From: Thauera chlorobenzoica
Lineage (GTDB): Bacteria > Pseudomonadota > Gammaproteobacteria > Burkholderiales > Rhodocyclaceae
Reading direction: 5' to 3'
Assembly: GCF_001922305.1 (NCBI RefSeq)
Contig: NZ_CP018839.1
Coordinates: forward strand, 2,852,001-2,916,000
DNA length: 64,000 bases
This document shows positions 36,536 through 45,376 of this stretch, one piece after another (within the stretch, counting starts at the first letter, position 1; the number at the start of each line of letters is the position of its first letter). The translations under genes and the position numbers were made by a program. The notes beneath the pieces are model-generated. The model worked only from the letters and a program-made list of their open reading frames with translations. It was not told the origin of the DNA and did no database searches.

Positions 36536-37480
36536 ATGGAAAACCGAGCCCACGCCCTTGCGGCGGGCCTGTTCGCACTCGTCCTCGGGGCCGCGCTGCT
36601 GGGCGCCCTGTGGTGGTTCTCGGACGAGCGCGAGCCGATGCGCGATCTGGTCCTCGTCGCCCGCGGCGACATCAACGGCCTCGGCCCCCAGGCCCGGGTG
36701 CGTTACCGCGGGCTGGCGGTCGGGACGGTGAGCGCGGTGCGCATCGACCCGCGCGCCCCGCACGACATCCTGGTCCATGTCCGCGTCGCCGAGGATCTGC
36801 CGCTGACCCGGGGAACGCGCGCCACCCTCGGCACGATGGGGGTGACCGGGCTGGCCTACGTCCAGCTCGACGATCGCGGCGAAGACCCGGTGCCGCTCGC
36901 CGGCACCGCCGACGCCCCGCCACGGATTGCGCTCGAGCCCGGCCTGCTCGACCGGATCGCGGAGCGGGCGCTCGCGGCAGTGGACCGTTTCGATACGGTC
37001 GGCGCCCAGGTTGCGCAAATGTTCGACGCTGAAAATGCCGCCCGTCTGCGCGCGACCCTGCAGCGCCTGGAGTCGGCTGCCGAGGGCATGGACCGCAGCT
37101 TTGCCGATGTGCCGGAAACGCTCCGGGCGCTGCGCGCAGTGCTGAGCCCGGCCAACCTCGCCAGCCTGAAGGCGACCCTGGGCAATCTCGAGCAGGCCAG
37201 TGCCGAGGCTACGCCGGCGGTGGTCGAGCTGCGCGGGCTGCTGGCCCGCATCGAGCACATGACGGTGCGCCTGGACGAGGCGGCGACGGCCACCAGCAGC
37301 GGCCTGATCGATGGCACCTTGCCGCAGCTCAACGCGCTGCTGCGCGAACTGACCGCGACTTCACGCAGGGTCGGGCGCCTGGTCGAGGAGGTGGAGAGCA
37401 CCCCGCAGGTCCTCCTGACCGGCCGGGCGGCGCGCGAACCGGGGCCGGGAGAGGCCGGCTTCGGTTCGCTCCCACGCTGA
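36536..37480 (+). CDS. mlaD: MlaD/MCE-domain substrate-binding protein
   Basis: A 314-residue protein with an N-terminal membrane anchor (HALAAGLFALVLGAALLGAL) and one MCE domain (GDINGLGPQARVRYRGLAVG, then TLGTMGVTGLAYVQLDD) in the periplasm. The remaining 190 residues are helical and coiled-coil-like, longer than in Escherichia coli MlaD, which resembles MCE proteins forming elongated tunnels. It probably passes lipids between membranes with the mlaEF-like subunits. The ATG is 2 bp after the ATPase stop. Confidence 0.92.
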   Translation: MENRAHALAAGLFALVLGAALLGALWWFSDEREPMRDLVLVARGDINGLGPQARVRYRGLAVGTVSAVRIDPRAPHDILVHVRVAEDLPLTRGTRATLGTMGVTGLAYVQLDDRGEDPVPLAGTADAPPRIALEPGLLDRIAERALAAVDRFDTVGAQVAQMFDAENAARLRATLQRLESAAEGMDRSFADVPETLRALRAVLSPANLASLKATLGNLEQASAEATPAVVELRGLLARIEHMTVRLDEAATATSSGLIDGTLPQLNALLRELTATSRRVGRLVEEVESTPQVLLTGRAAREPGPGEAGFGSLPR

Positions 37481-37511
37481 GCATTGACATTCGACACGGA
37501 CAGCAAAAAGC

Positions 37512-38150
37512 ATGATCTCAGGCCTATTTCCAGAATTTCCCCGCCTGCGCGGCATCGTGATCGGTCTTGGGGTGGCCGCCGCGCTGGCCGGCTGCAGCGG
37601 CCTGAATCTGAAACCCCCGCCGATGGCCTTCTACGATCTGGGCCTGGGCGCGCCGGCCGGGCTCGATCCGCGCCTTGCGCCGCTGCGCATCGAGGTCGCG
37701 GCCCCGCCTTGGCTGGCAAGCAGCGCGCTGCAGTACCGCTTGCAATGGGATGACCCCCTGCGCCGGCGCAGCTACGCCGAAAGCCGCTGGGTCGCCCAGC
37801 CTTCCGACATGCTGGCGCTGGCCTTGGAGCGGGCGCTGAAACCCGGCGGCAGCGGTAATCGCTGCCGTTTGCAGATCGAGGTGGACGAATTCGTCCAGGT
37901 GTTCGACAGTGCCGAACGCAGCCGGGTGGAGGTGGTGCTGCGCGCCGGGCTGGTGCCGCCACGCAGCGACGAGGCCCTGGCGCAGGGCGAATTCCGCGCT
38001 GCCGTGCCGGCGCCGAGCGGCGATGCGGTCGGCGGCGTCGGCGCATTCCGGACCGCGGCGGATCGGCTCGCCGGCGAGCTGGCCGGCTGGATCGCGACGC
38101 TTCATCGCGCAGGGTCGCCAGTGGACGCGGACGCGCGCTGCCGGGGCTGA
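37512..38150 (+). CDS. ABC-type transport auxiliary lipoprotein
   Basis: A 212-residue lipoprotein: a hydrophobic leader ends in LAGCSGLNL, with the lipobox cysteine at about residue 28. The rest matches the ABC_trans_aux (PqiC-like) family in WVAQPSDMLALALERAL and IEVDEFVQVFDSA. Such proteins are outer-membrane partners of MCE transporters. It lies 31 bp behind mlaD and completes a four-gene transporter. Position +2 is serine, consistent with sorting to the outer membrane. Confidence 0.85.
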   Translation: MISGLFPEFPRLRGIVIGLGVAAALAGCSGLNLKPPPMAFYDLGLGAPAGLDPRLAPLRIEVAAPPWLASSALQYRLQWDDPLRRRSYAESRWVAQPSDMLALALERALKPGGSGNRCRLQIEVDEFVQVFDSAERSRVEVVLRAGLVPPRSDEALAQGEFRAAVPAPSGDAVGGVGAFRTAADRLAGELAGWIATLHRAGSPVDADARCRG

Positions 38151-38204
38151 GCGCCGGCAGCGCCGGGGGCGATGGCCGCACATACGACAGGAAAGGAGGA
38201 GAGG

Positions 38205-39857
38205 ATGAGCGGGAGCGGAAGTTCGCCCTACGATGTGGGGCTGGAGCGCAATGCCGCCAATTACGTAGCGCTCACGCCGCTGACCTTCATCGAGCGCAGC
38301 GCCGCGGTCTATCCGCAGCGGCTCGCCGTGATCCACGGGCGGCGGCGCCATACCTGGGCCGAGAGCTTCGCCCGCTCGCGGCGCCTGGCTTCGGCGCTGA
38401 AGCAGCTCGGCGTCGGCCGCAACGATACCGTGGCGGTGATTCTCAACAACACGCCCGAGATGTTTGAATGCCATTTCGGCGTTCCCGCCTGTGGCGCGGT
38501 GCTCAACACCATCAACACCCGGCTCGACCCCGAGGCCGTCGCCTTCATCCTCGCCCACGCCGAGGCGAAGGTGCTGCTGGTCGATCGCGAATATTCGCCG
38601 GTGGTGAAGAAGGCGCTCGCCCTCGCCGGGCGCAGCGGCCTCGTCGTGATCGATGTCGACGACCCTGAATACGCCGGCCCGGGCGAACGGCTGGGGCGGA
38701 TCGATTACGAGACGCTGCTCGCCAGCGGCAGCGAGGACTTCGTCTTCGAGCCGCCGGCCGACGAGTGGGATGCGATCTCGCTGAACTACACTTCGGGCAC
38801 CACCGGCGACCCGAAGGGGGTCGTATACCACCATCGCGGCGCCTATCTCAACGCCTTGTCGAACATCGTCTCGTGGGGCATGCCGCCGCACGCGGTCTAC
38901 CTGTGGACGCTGCCGATGTTCCATTGCAACGGCTGGTGTTTCGCGTGGTCGATGGCGGCCAACGCGGGCACCAACGTCTGCCTGCGCCGGGTCGATCCGC
39001 GCCTGATCTTCGACGCCATCCGCGCGCATCGCGTCACCCACTACTGCGGCGCGCCGATCGTGCATTCGATGCTGGCGAATGCGCCCGCGGCCTGGCGCGA
39101 GGGGATCGACCATACCGTGCATGGCCTGGTCGCCGCCGCACCGCCGCCGGCCGCGGTGATCGAGGGCATGGCGAAGATCGGCTTCGATCTCACCCACGTC
39201 TATGGCCTGACCGAAACCTATGGTCCGGCGGCGGTGTGCGCCAAGCACGACGAATGGGCCGATCTGGCGCTGTCCGAGCAGGTCGCCCTCAACGGCCGCC
39301 AAGGCGTGCGCTACCACGCCCAGGAAGCGATCACGGTGATCGACCCCGACACCATGGAGCAGGTGCCGCGCGACGGCCGGACCATGGGCGAAGTCATGTT
39401 CCGCGGCAATCTGGTGATGAAGGGCTACCTGAAGAGCCCGCGGGCGACCGCCGAGTCGTTCCGCGGCGGCTGGTACCACACCGGCGATCTGGGGGTGCTG
39501 CAGCCCGACGGCTACGTCAAGATCAAGGACCGCGCCAAGGACATCATCATCTCGGGCGGAGAGAACGTGTCATCGATCGAAATCGAGGACGTGCTCTACC
39601 GCCATCCCGCGGTGATGGCCGCGGCGGTGGTCGCGCTGCCCGACGGGAAGTGGGGCGAAGTGCCCTGCGCCTTCGTCGAACTGCGCGACGGGGCCGAAGC
39701 GGACGCCGCGGCGCTGCTCGCCCATTGCCGTGCCCACCTGGCCGGGTTCAAGATGCCGAAGAAGGTCGTCTTCGGCGCGTTGCCCAAGACCTCGACCGGC
39801 AAGATCCAGAAGTTCATGCTGCGCGAACGGGCGAAGTCGGCGAGCGCGTTCGACTAG
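38205..39857 (+). CDS. AMP-forming acyl-CoA synthetase
   Basis: A 550-residue ANL-superfamily enzyme activating a carboxylic acid with ATP and CoA. The P-loop is NYTSGTTGDPKGVVYHHR, the A5 region is HVYGLTETYGPAAV, and A7-A10 are WYHTGDLGVLQPDGYVKIKD...KTSTGKIQKF, with the final lysine in place. The start has an AGGAAAGGAGGAG ribosome-binding site. Substrate could be a medium-chain or other fatty acid; sequence alone does not decide. The neighbouring ETF and acyl-CoA dehydrogenase genes suggest a beta-oxidation role. Confidence 0.92.
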   Translation: MSGSGSSPYDVGLERNAANYVALTPLTFIERSAAVYPQRLAVIHGRRRHTWAESFARSRRLASALKQLGVGRNDTVAVILNNTPEMFECHFGVPACGAVLNTINTRLDPEAVAFILAHAEAKVLLVDREYSPVVKKALALAGRSGLVVIDVDDPEYAGPGERLGRIDYETLLASGSEDFVFEPPADEWDAISLNYTSGTTGDPKGVVYHHRGAYLNALSNIVSWGMPPHAVYLWTLPMFHCNGWCFAWSMAANAGTNVCLRRVDPRLIFDAIRAHRVTHYCGAPIVHSMLANAPAAWREGIDHTVHGLVAAAPPPAAVIEGMAKIGFDLTHVYGLTETYGPAAVCAKHDEWADLALSEQVALNGRQGVRYHAQEAITVIDPDTMEQVPRDGRTMGEVMFRGNLVMKGYLKSPRATAESFRGGWYHTGDLGVLQPDGYVKIKDRAKDIIISGGENVSSIEIEDVLYRHPAVMAAAVVALPDGKWGEVPCAFVELRDGAEADAAALLAHCRAHLAGFKMPKKVVFGALPKTSTGKIQKFMLRERAKSASAFD

Positions 39858-39887
39858 CGTTCAAGGGCGAGTGATGCCGAGCCTCCG

Positions 39888-40658
39888 ATGCTGATCGACA
39901 CCCACGTCCATCTCGATGCAGCCGAGTTCGATGACGATCGCGCGGCGGTGATTGCCGCGGCCCGTGCCGCCGGCGTGGACGGCTTCGTCGTGCCTGCGAT
40001 CGGGGCCGACAACTTCGATGCGGTGGCGGCGCTGGCTGCGGCCCGCAGCGATACCGCGTGTGCACTCGGCATTCATCCCCTGTACGTGATGCAGGCCCGT
40101 GCGGAAGATCTCGATGTGCTCGACCAGCGCCTGGGCGAAGGGCGTGCGCTGGCGGTGGGCGAGATCGGCCTCGACCATTTCGTGCACGAGGCCGATCCGG
40201 CACGCCAGCTCGAATTCTTTGTTGCCCAGCTCGGCCTTGCGCGCAAGCATGGCCTGCCGGTGATCCTGCACGTACGCCGCGCGATCGATCCGATTCTCAA
40301 GCAGCTGCGCCGCATTGCCGTTCCCGGGGGCATTGCCCATGCCTTCAACGGCAGCCGCCAGCAGGCCGAGATGTTCATTGCCCTCGGCTTCAAGCTCGGC
40401 TTTGGTGGTTCGATGACCTTCGCCGGCTCGACGCGGATCCGCGCGCTCGCGGTCAGCCTGCCGCTGGAGGCGATCGTGCTCGAGACCGATGCGCCCGACA
40501 TCCCGCCGGCCTGGGGGCAAGGGCAGCGCAATACGCCCGCAAACCTGCGGGCCTATGCCGAACTGCTCGCCGGGCTGCGCGGCCTTTCCGTGCAAGAAGT
40601 CGTCGCCGCCACCGGGCGCAACGCCAGCGCCGCGCTCGGCGGCTGGAAGCCGTGCTGA
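39888..40658 (+). CDS. tatD: TatD-family metal-dependent hydrolase
   Basis: A 256-residue TIM-barrel hydrolase. Metal ligands are visible in LIDTHVHLDAAEF, VGEIGLDHF, PVILHVRRAID, AHAFNGSRQQAE and LETDAPDIPP. TatD-like enzymes are DNases or amidohydrolase-like repair enzymes. The ligand in AHAFNGSRQ is the family position where HCFSG is usual. It follows the acyl-CoA synthetase after 30 bp and could be in the same transcript; its function there is unclear. Confidence 0.92.
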   Translation: MLIDTHVHLDAAEFDDDRAAVIAAARAAGVDGFVVPAIGADNFDAVAALAAARSDTACALGIHPLYVMQARAEDLDVLDQRLGEGRALAVGEIGLDHFVHEADPARQLEFFVAQLGLARKHGLPVILHVRRAIDPILKQLRRIAVPGGIAHAFNGSRQQAEMFIALGFKLGFGGSMTFAGSTRIRALAVSLPLEAIVLETDAPDIPPAWGQGQRNTPANLRAYAELLAGLRGLSVQEVVAATGRNASAALGGWKPC

Positions 40659-40665
40659 CCCGGGC

Positions 40666-41268
40666 TCAGGCCGGAGAAGGGGCTCTGGCGGCCCCCGAGC
40701 GTGCGATCAGGTCGGCGATGTCGCGCTTGAGCCGGGCGATGTCGCTGTCGAAGCGATCGTAGATCATCAGCGACACGCCGAATACGTAGGCGTAGAGCAG
40801 CATGCAACGGCTGGACGCTTCCTCCATCGGCACCCCGCAGGCGAGGAACAGCTCACGCGCGCAGCGCAGACGGACATCGTCGACTTCGGCGACGATCGCT
40901 GCGGCCTGGGCGTCGCGGCGCGCCCAGTCGCGCACCGCGAGTTCGATCATCATCCCGCGCCGGCTGCGGCTGGCGCCGTACACGTCGATGACATGGTAGA
41001 TCTGCTCGAGCTCTCTCCCCGGCTGGGCCCGCGTCTGCTTGCGGATGTCGCGGATGCGCCCCTCCTGCCAGTGGTGCAGCACCCCCATCAGCAAATCGCG
41101 GCGATCGGCGAAGTGCCAGTAGAAGCTGCCCTTGGTGACCTTGAGCCGCTTGGCGAGCACTTCGACGCGCAGCCCGGCGATGCCTTCCTCGGCGAGGACT
41201 TCGGTGGCGCCCGCGACCCAGGCATCGCGATCGAGCTGCACCCGCGGTTTTTTGGCTGTTTTTTCCAT
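40666..41268 (-). CDS. TetR-family transcriptional regulator
   Basis: A 200-residue regulator from MEKTAKKPRVQLDRDAWV. The HTH is in VLAKRLKVTKGSFYWHFADRRDLL near residue 35-58, a classic TetR recognition helix (KGSFYWHF). The ligand domain is family-typical but the effector is unknown. It is divergent from etfBA, and between them lie at least two CATAC-type inverted repeats that are probably its operators, so it likely represses itself and the etf/acyl-CoA dehydrogenase genes. The upstream ATG at 41298 falls inside one operator. Confidence 0.92.
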   Translation of the reverse strand: MEKTAKKPRVQLDRDAWVAGATEVLAEEGIAGLRVEVLAKRLKVTKGSFYWHFADRRDLLMGVLHHWQEGRIRDIRKQTRAQPGRELEQIYHVIDVYGASRSRRGMMIELAVRDWARRDAQAAAIVAEVDDVRLRCARELFLACGVPMEEASSRCMLLYAYVFGVSLMIYDRFDSDIARLKRDIADLIARSGAARAPSPA

Positions 41269-41332
41269 ACGGTATAGTATTGACGATTCCTTCACCATAC
41301 GCTACCGTATGTATCCATACCGACAAGTATGG
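41265..41332. promoter_or_regulatory. CATAC-type operators between the TetR gene and etfB
   Basis: Two perfect inverted repeats are visible: CATACGCTACCGTATG at 41296-41311 and CCATACCGACAAGTATGG at 41315-41332. A third ATACGGTAT at 41267-41275 overlaps the TetR start. The repeated CATAC half-site suggests binding by the adjacent regulator; a TTGACG at 41280-41285 could be a promoter -35 for etfB inside the array. Confidence 0.7.
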
Positions 41333-41462
41333 ACGCGACGCTGGGGAAGGTGCGCGGCGCAGCGCGCGGCAAGCCGGCGGTGCAATAAAAAAATTTGAGT
41401 ACAGCGCGTTCGTCGATGCGGCGGCCCGGAGTGAAAATGCCTGAGCAAAAGGAGCACACAAC

Positions 41463-42224
41463 TTGAAGATCCTGGTACCTGTCAAACGCGTGGTGGACTA
41501 CAACGTCAAGGTGCGCGTGAAGGCCGACGGCAGCGGCGTGGACATCGCCAACGTCAAGATGAGCATGAACCCGTTCGACGAGATCGCGGTGGAAGAGGCG
41601 GTGCGGCTGAAGGAAGCCGGGGTGGCGAGCGAAGTGGTGGCGGTGACCTGCGGCCTCGGCGCGTGCCAGGAAACCCTGCGCGCGGCGATGGCGATCGGTG
41701 CCGACCGCGGCATCCTGGTCGAGTGTGGTGAACTGAGCGACGTCGAGCTGCAGCCGCTGGCGGTGGCCAAGCTGCTGAAGGCGGTGTGCGACAAGGAAGC
41801 GCCGCAGCTGGTGATCTGCGGCAAGCAGGCGATCGACGACGACGCCAACCAGACCGGGCAGATGCTGGCGGCGCTGGCGGGCTGGCCGCAGGCGACCTTC
41901 GCCTCGAAGCTGGTGCTCGAAGGCGGCCGTGCGCAGGTCACGCGCGAGATCGACGGCGGGCTGGAAACCCTGTCGGTGAGCCTGCCGGCGGTGGTCACCA
42001 CCGACCTGCGCCTCAACGAGCCGCGCTACGCCACTCTCCCCAACATCATGAAGGCGAAGAAAAAGCCGCTCGACACGGTCAAGCCGGCCGAGCTGGGCGT
42101 CGATGTGGCGCCGCGCCTCACCACGCTGAGCGTGTCCGAGCCGCCCAAGCGCAGCGCGGGCGAGCGCGTCGCCGACGTCGCGCAGCTGGTCGACAAACTG
42201 AAGAACGTAGCGAAGGTGATCTGA
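41463..42224 (+). CDS. etfB: electron transfer flavoprotein beta subunit
   Basis: A 253-residue protein starting at TTG (read as Met), [18 protein letters not shown], after an AAAAGGAG ribosome-binding site. It contains the AMP-binding loop region [19 protein letters not shown] and the conserved [19 protein letters not shown] recognition loop that contacts dehydrogenases. ETF takes electrons from acyl-CoA dehydrogenases to ETF-ubiquinone oxidoreductase. Its stop is 2 bp before etfA. Confidence 0.96.
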   Translation: MKILVPVKRVVDYNVKVRVKADGSGVDIANVKMSMNPFDEIAVEEAVRLKEAGVASEVVAVTCGLGACQETLRAAMAIGADRGILVECGELSDVELQPLAVAKLLKAVCDKEAPQLVICGKQAIDDDANQTGQMLAALAGWPQATFASKLVLEGGRAQVTREIDGGLETLSVSLPAVVTTDLRLNEPRYATLPNIMKAKKKPLDTVKPAELGVDVAPRLTTLSVSEPPKRSAGERVADVAQLVDKLKNVAKVI

Positions 42225-42226
42225 AC

Positions 42227-43171
42227 ATGCCGATTCTCGTCATTGCCGAACACGACAACCATTCGATCAAGGCCGCCACCCTCAACACCGTGAGCGCGGC
42301 GGCGAAGCTGGGCACGCTGCTGGCCACGGACATCCACGTCCTGGTGGCCGGTGCCGGCTGCGGCGCGGCGGCCGAGGCGGCGGCGAAGATCGCCGGCGTG
42401 GCCAAGCTGCGGGTGTGCGATGCGCCGCACTACGAGGCGCAGACCGCGGAGAACGTCGCCGAGCTGGTGCAGGGGCTGGCCGGCGACTACAGCCACGTCC
42501 TCGTGCCGGCCACCTCGGCGGGCAAGAACATGCTGCCGCGGGTGGCGGCGCTGCTCGGCGTTGCCCAGATCAGCGACATCGTCGCGATCGAAGCGGCCGA
42601 TACCTTCGTGCGTCCGATCTACGCCGGCAACGCCCTCGCCACGGTGAAGAGCGCCGATGCGATCAAGCTCATCACCGTGCGCACCACCGCGTTCGATGCC
42701 GCCGCTGCAGCGGGCGACGCCGCCCCGATCGAGGCGGTCGCTGCCGCCGCCGATCTGGGCGTTGCCGCCCTGGTCGGGCGCGAGATCACCAAGAGCGCCC
42801 GCCCCGAGCTGGGGGCGGCGAAGATCATCGTCTCCGGCGGTCGCGGCCTGGGCAGCGGCGAGAACTACCACGCCCTGCTCGAGCCACTCGCCGACAAGCT
42901 CGGCGCCGCGCTCGGCGCCAGCCGCGCCGCGGTCGATGCCGGCTACGTGCCTAACGACTACCAGGTCGGCCAGACCGGCAAGATCGTCGCCCCCCAGCTC
43001 TACATCGCAATCGGCATCTCGGGCGCGATCCAGCACCTGGCCGGGATGAAGGACTCGAAGGTGATCGTGGCGATCAACAAGGACCCCGAAGCGCCGATCT
43101 TCCAGGTCGCCGACTACGGCCTGGTCGGCGACCTGTTCGAGATCGTCCCCGAACTGGTGCGCTCGCTTTGA
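42227..43171 (+). CDS. etfA: electron transfer flavoprotein alpha subunit
   Basis: A 314-residue subunit. The N-terminal [20 protein letters not shown] is typical, and the C-terminal FAD domain shows [20 protein letters not shown] and [20 protein letters not shown] followed by IQHLAGM. With etfB it forms the soluble heterodimer feeding electrons from acyl-CoA dehydrogenases to the quinone pool. Its stop codon is the start of a repeat that carries a strong hairpin, so most transcription may end here before the acyl-CoA dehydrogenase. Confidence 0.97.
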   Translation: MPILVIAEHDNHSIKAATLNTVSAAAKLGTLLATDIHVLVAGAGCGAAAEAAAKIAGVAKLRVCDAPHYEAQTAENVAELVQGLAGDYSHVLVPATSAGKNMLPRVAALLGVAQISDIVAIEAADTFVRPIYAGNALATVKSADAIKLITVRTTAFDAAAAAGDAAPIEAVAAAADLGVAALVGREITKSARPELGAAKIIVSGGRGLGSGENYHALLEPLADKLGAALGASRAAVDAGYVPNDYQVGQTGKIVAPQLYIAIGISGAIQHLAGMKDSKVIVAINKDPEAPIFQVADYGLVGDLFEIVPELVRSL

Positions 43172-43260
43172 GCACCCCGGGAAACAGCTTTGCCGTTTCC
43201 GCCCCCCCCGAGGGGGACAAGAAAACCTGGGGTGGCCCCAGGTTTTCCTGAGAGGGCAGA
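43169..43260 (+). repeat. dispersed repeat copy A with a terminator-like hairpin, after etfA
   Basis: This begins at the etfA TGA and shares about 80 bases with 52305-52395 on the opposite strand, including GCTTTGCCGTTTCC, a C-tract, and GAGGGGGACAAGAAAAC. At 43222-43246 AAAACCTGGGG-TGG-CCCCAGGTTTT is a perfect 11-bp stem with a short T-run, which would work as a terminator in either direction. Confidence 0.75.
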
Positions 43261-43395
43261 AGCCGGAAAAGGGCGGTAACACAGTGCTCCGCCAGGAAGC
43301 CCCACCGCCCCCTCCGGTGGGCGCCCGATCCGGCGTACGGCACTTGCCACCGGTGCCGGAAATCCGATTCACCATCTTCTGGAGTGATTCCACTC

Positions 43396-45192
43396 ATGAG
43401 CAATTACAGCGCGCCTCTCCGTGACATGCGGTTCGTGATGCGCGAACTCGCCGGCCTCGACGAGATCACCCGGCTACCGGGCAACGAGGACGTCACTCCC
43501 GACCTGGTCGATGCCATCCTCGAGGAGGCCGACAAGTTCGCCGCCGGCGTTCTCGCGCCGTTGAACCGCAGCGGTGACCAGCATGGCGCCAGATGGCACG
43601 ACGGTGAAGTGACCACTGCGCCGGGCTGGAAGGAGGCCTACCGCCAGTTCGCCGAGTCGGGCTGGACCGCCGTGGCCTGCGATCCACAGCATGGCGGGCA
43701 GGGCTTGCCGAAGCTGGTGTCGACCGCGGTTATGGAAATGTGGAAGTCGGCCAACATGGCCTTCTCGCTGTGCCCGATGCTGACCACGGGCGCGATCGAA
43801 GCCCTGATGCTGCGCGGCTCCGACGCGCAGAAGGCGATGTATCTGCCGAAGATGGTGTCGGGTGAATGGACCGGCACGATGAACCTGACCGAACCCCAGG
43901 CGGGCTCCGACCTGGCCGCGGTCCGTACCCGCGCCGAGCCGCAGGCCGATGGCAGCTACCGGCTTTTCGGGCAGAAGATCTTCATCACCTACGGTGAGCA
44001 TGATCTCACCGACAATATCGTCCATCTCGTACTCGCCCGCCTGCTGGGCGCTCCCGAAGGGGTGAAGGGGATCTCCCTGTTCGTCGTGCCGAAGTACCTG
44101 GTCGATGCCGGCGGCAATCTGGGTGCGCGCAACGATGTGCGCTGCGTGTCGATCGAACACAAGCTCGGGATCCACGCCAGCCCGACCTGCGTGCTCGCCT
44201 TCGGCGATCAGGGCGGTGCGATCGGCACCCTGGTGGGCGAACCGAACCGCGGTCTCGAGTACATGTTCATCATGATGAACGAGGCCCGCTTCGCGGTCGG
44301 CATGGAAGGCCTGGCCCTGTCCGAGCGCGCTTATCAGCATGCCTTGCAGTATGCGCGGGAGCGCGTCCAGGGTACCGAGGCCGGAGTGCGTGGCGGCCCC
44401 AAGGTCAGCATCATCCGCCACCCCGACGTGCGCCGGATGCTGATGTCGATGAAAAGCCAGACCGAGGCGATGCGCGCACTGGCCTACGTCGTCGCCGCCG
44501 AGACCGACAAGGCGCACCACCACGTCGATGCCCAGGAGCGTGCGTGCAGCCAGGCGTTCGTCGATCTGATGATTCCGGTGGTGAAAGGCTGGCTGACGGA
44601 AAACGCGTTCGAGATCGCCTCGACCGGCGTCCAGGTGCACGGCGGCATGGGCTTCATCGAGGAGACCGGCGCGGCGCAGCATCTGCGCGACGCCCGCATC
44701 ACCTCGATTTACGAGGGCACGACGGCGATCCAGGCCAACGATCTGATCGGGCGCAAGATCGCCCGTGACGGTGGCGCGGCCATCGGTGCCGTGATGCAGC
44801 GGATGCGTGCGGTCGAAGCCGAGCTTGCTGCGGTCGGCGACGAATCCTTCGCCGCCATCCGCCGTGCGCTGGGCAGCGGGATCGCTGCGCTCGAGGAAGG
44901 TGTGGCCTACCTCCTCGCCACCTACGACCAGGACATCAAGGCCGCCTCGGTCGGGGCCGTTCCCTTCCTCCGGCTGCTCGGCATCGTCGCCGGTGGCTGG
45001 CAACTGGCCCGCGCCGCGCTGGCGGCCCGGCGCAGGCTCGAAGCCGGCGAGGGCGAGGCGGATTTTTACCGGGCGAAGATCGTCAGCGCGTGCTTCTATG
45101 CCGACCACGTCATGGCACAGGCGCCCGGCCTGGCCTACACGGTGGCGAAAGGGGCGGCGGGCGCGCTCGCCCTCGACGAAACGCAGTTCTGA
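43396..45192 (+). CDS. acyl-CoA dehydrogenase, large (about 600 residue) type
   Basis: A 598-residue flavoenzyme starting MSNYSAPLRDMRFVM after a CTGGAG ribosome-binding site. The active segments are MNLTEPQAGSDLAAVRT, FITYGEHDL, and the C-terminal GMGFIEETGAAQHLRDARI and ITSIYEGTTAIQANDLIGRK, which includes the family's catalytic glutamate (YEGT). The extra C-terminal helical domain is typical of FadE-like/DmdC-type enzymes, longer than the 380-residue short form. It probably passes electrons to the etfBA products upstream; chain length specificity is unknown. Confidence 0.94.
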   Translation: MSNYSAPLRDMRFVMRELAGLDEITRLPGNEDVTPDLVDAILEEADKFAAGVLAPLNRSGDQHGARWHDGEVTTAPGWKEAYRQFAESGWTAVACDPQHGGQGLPKLVSTAVMEMWKSANMAFSLCPMLTTGAIEALMLRGSDAQKAMYLPKMVSGEWTGTMNLTEPQAGSDLAAVRTRAEPQADGSYRLFGQKIFITYGEHDLTDNIVHLVLARLLGAPEGVKGISLFVVPKYLVDAGGNLGARNDVRCVSIEHKLGIHASPTCVLAFGDQGGAIGTLVGEPNRGLEYMFIMMNEARFAVGMEGLALSERAYQHALQYARERVQGTEAGVRGGPKVSIIRHPDVRRMLMSMKSQTEAMRALAYVVAAETDKAHHHVDAQERACSQAFVDLMIPVVKGWLTENAFEIASTGVQVHGGMGFIEETGAAQHLRDARITSIYEGTTAIQANDLIGRKIARDGGAAIGAVMQRMRAVEAELAAVGDESFAAIRRALGSGIAALEEGVAYLLATYDQDIKAASVGAVPFLRLLGIVAGGWQLARAALAARRRLEAGEGEADFYRAKIVSACFYADHVMAQAPGLAYTVAKGAAGALALDETQF

Positions 45193-45300
45193 AGCGCCGC
45201 ACCGGCGGGTGACGATTGCCGCTTCCGCCGCCGTCGAGCCGAACCCCGCGTTGTCCGCGCCGCCGGTCCTGCGGCCGGTAGTGGCCGATTGCCTGCACGG

Positions 45301-45340
45301 AAAAAAACGGCGCCGGACCCGATGCGGGGCCCCGGCGCCG
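45301..45340 (-). terminator. rho-independent terminator of the ompR-to-ppiC operon
   Basis: On the minus strand a GC-rich hairpin with arms CGGCGCCGG and CCGGCGCCG is followed by seven T residues, 37 bp after the ppiC stop. Confidence 0.85.
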
Positions 45341-45376
45341 ATCCTTCCCGCCGTGGCGGGAGAGGCGCGGTCGGGC

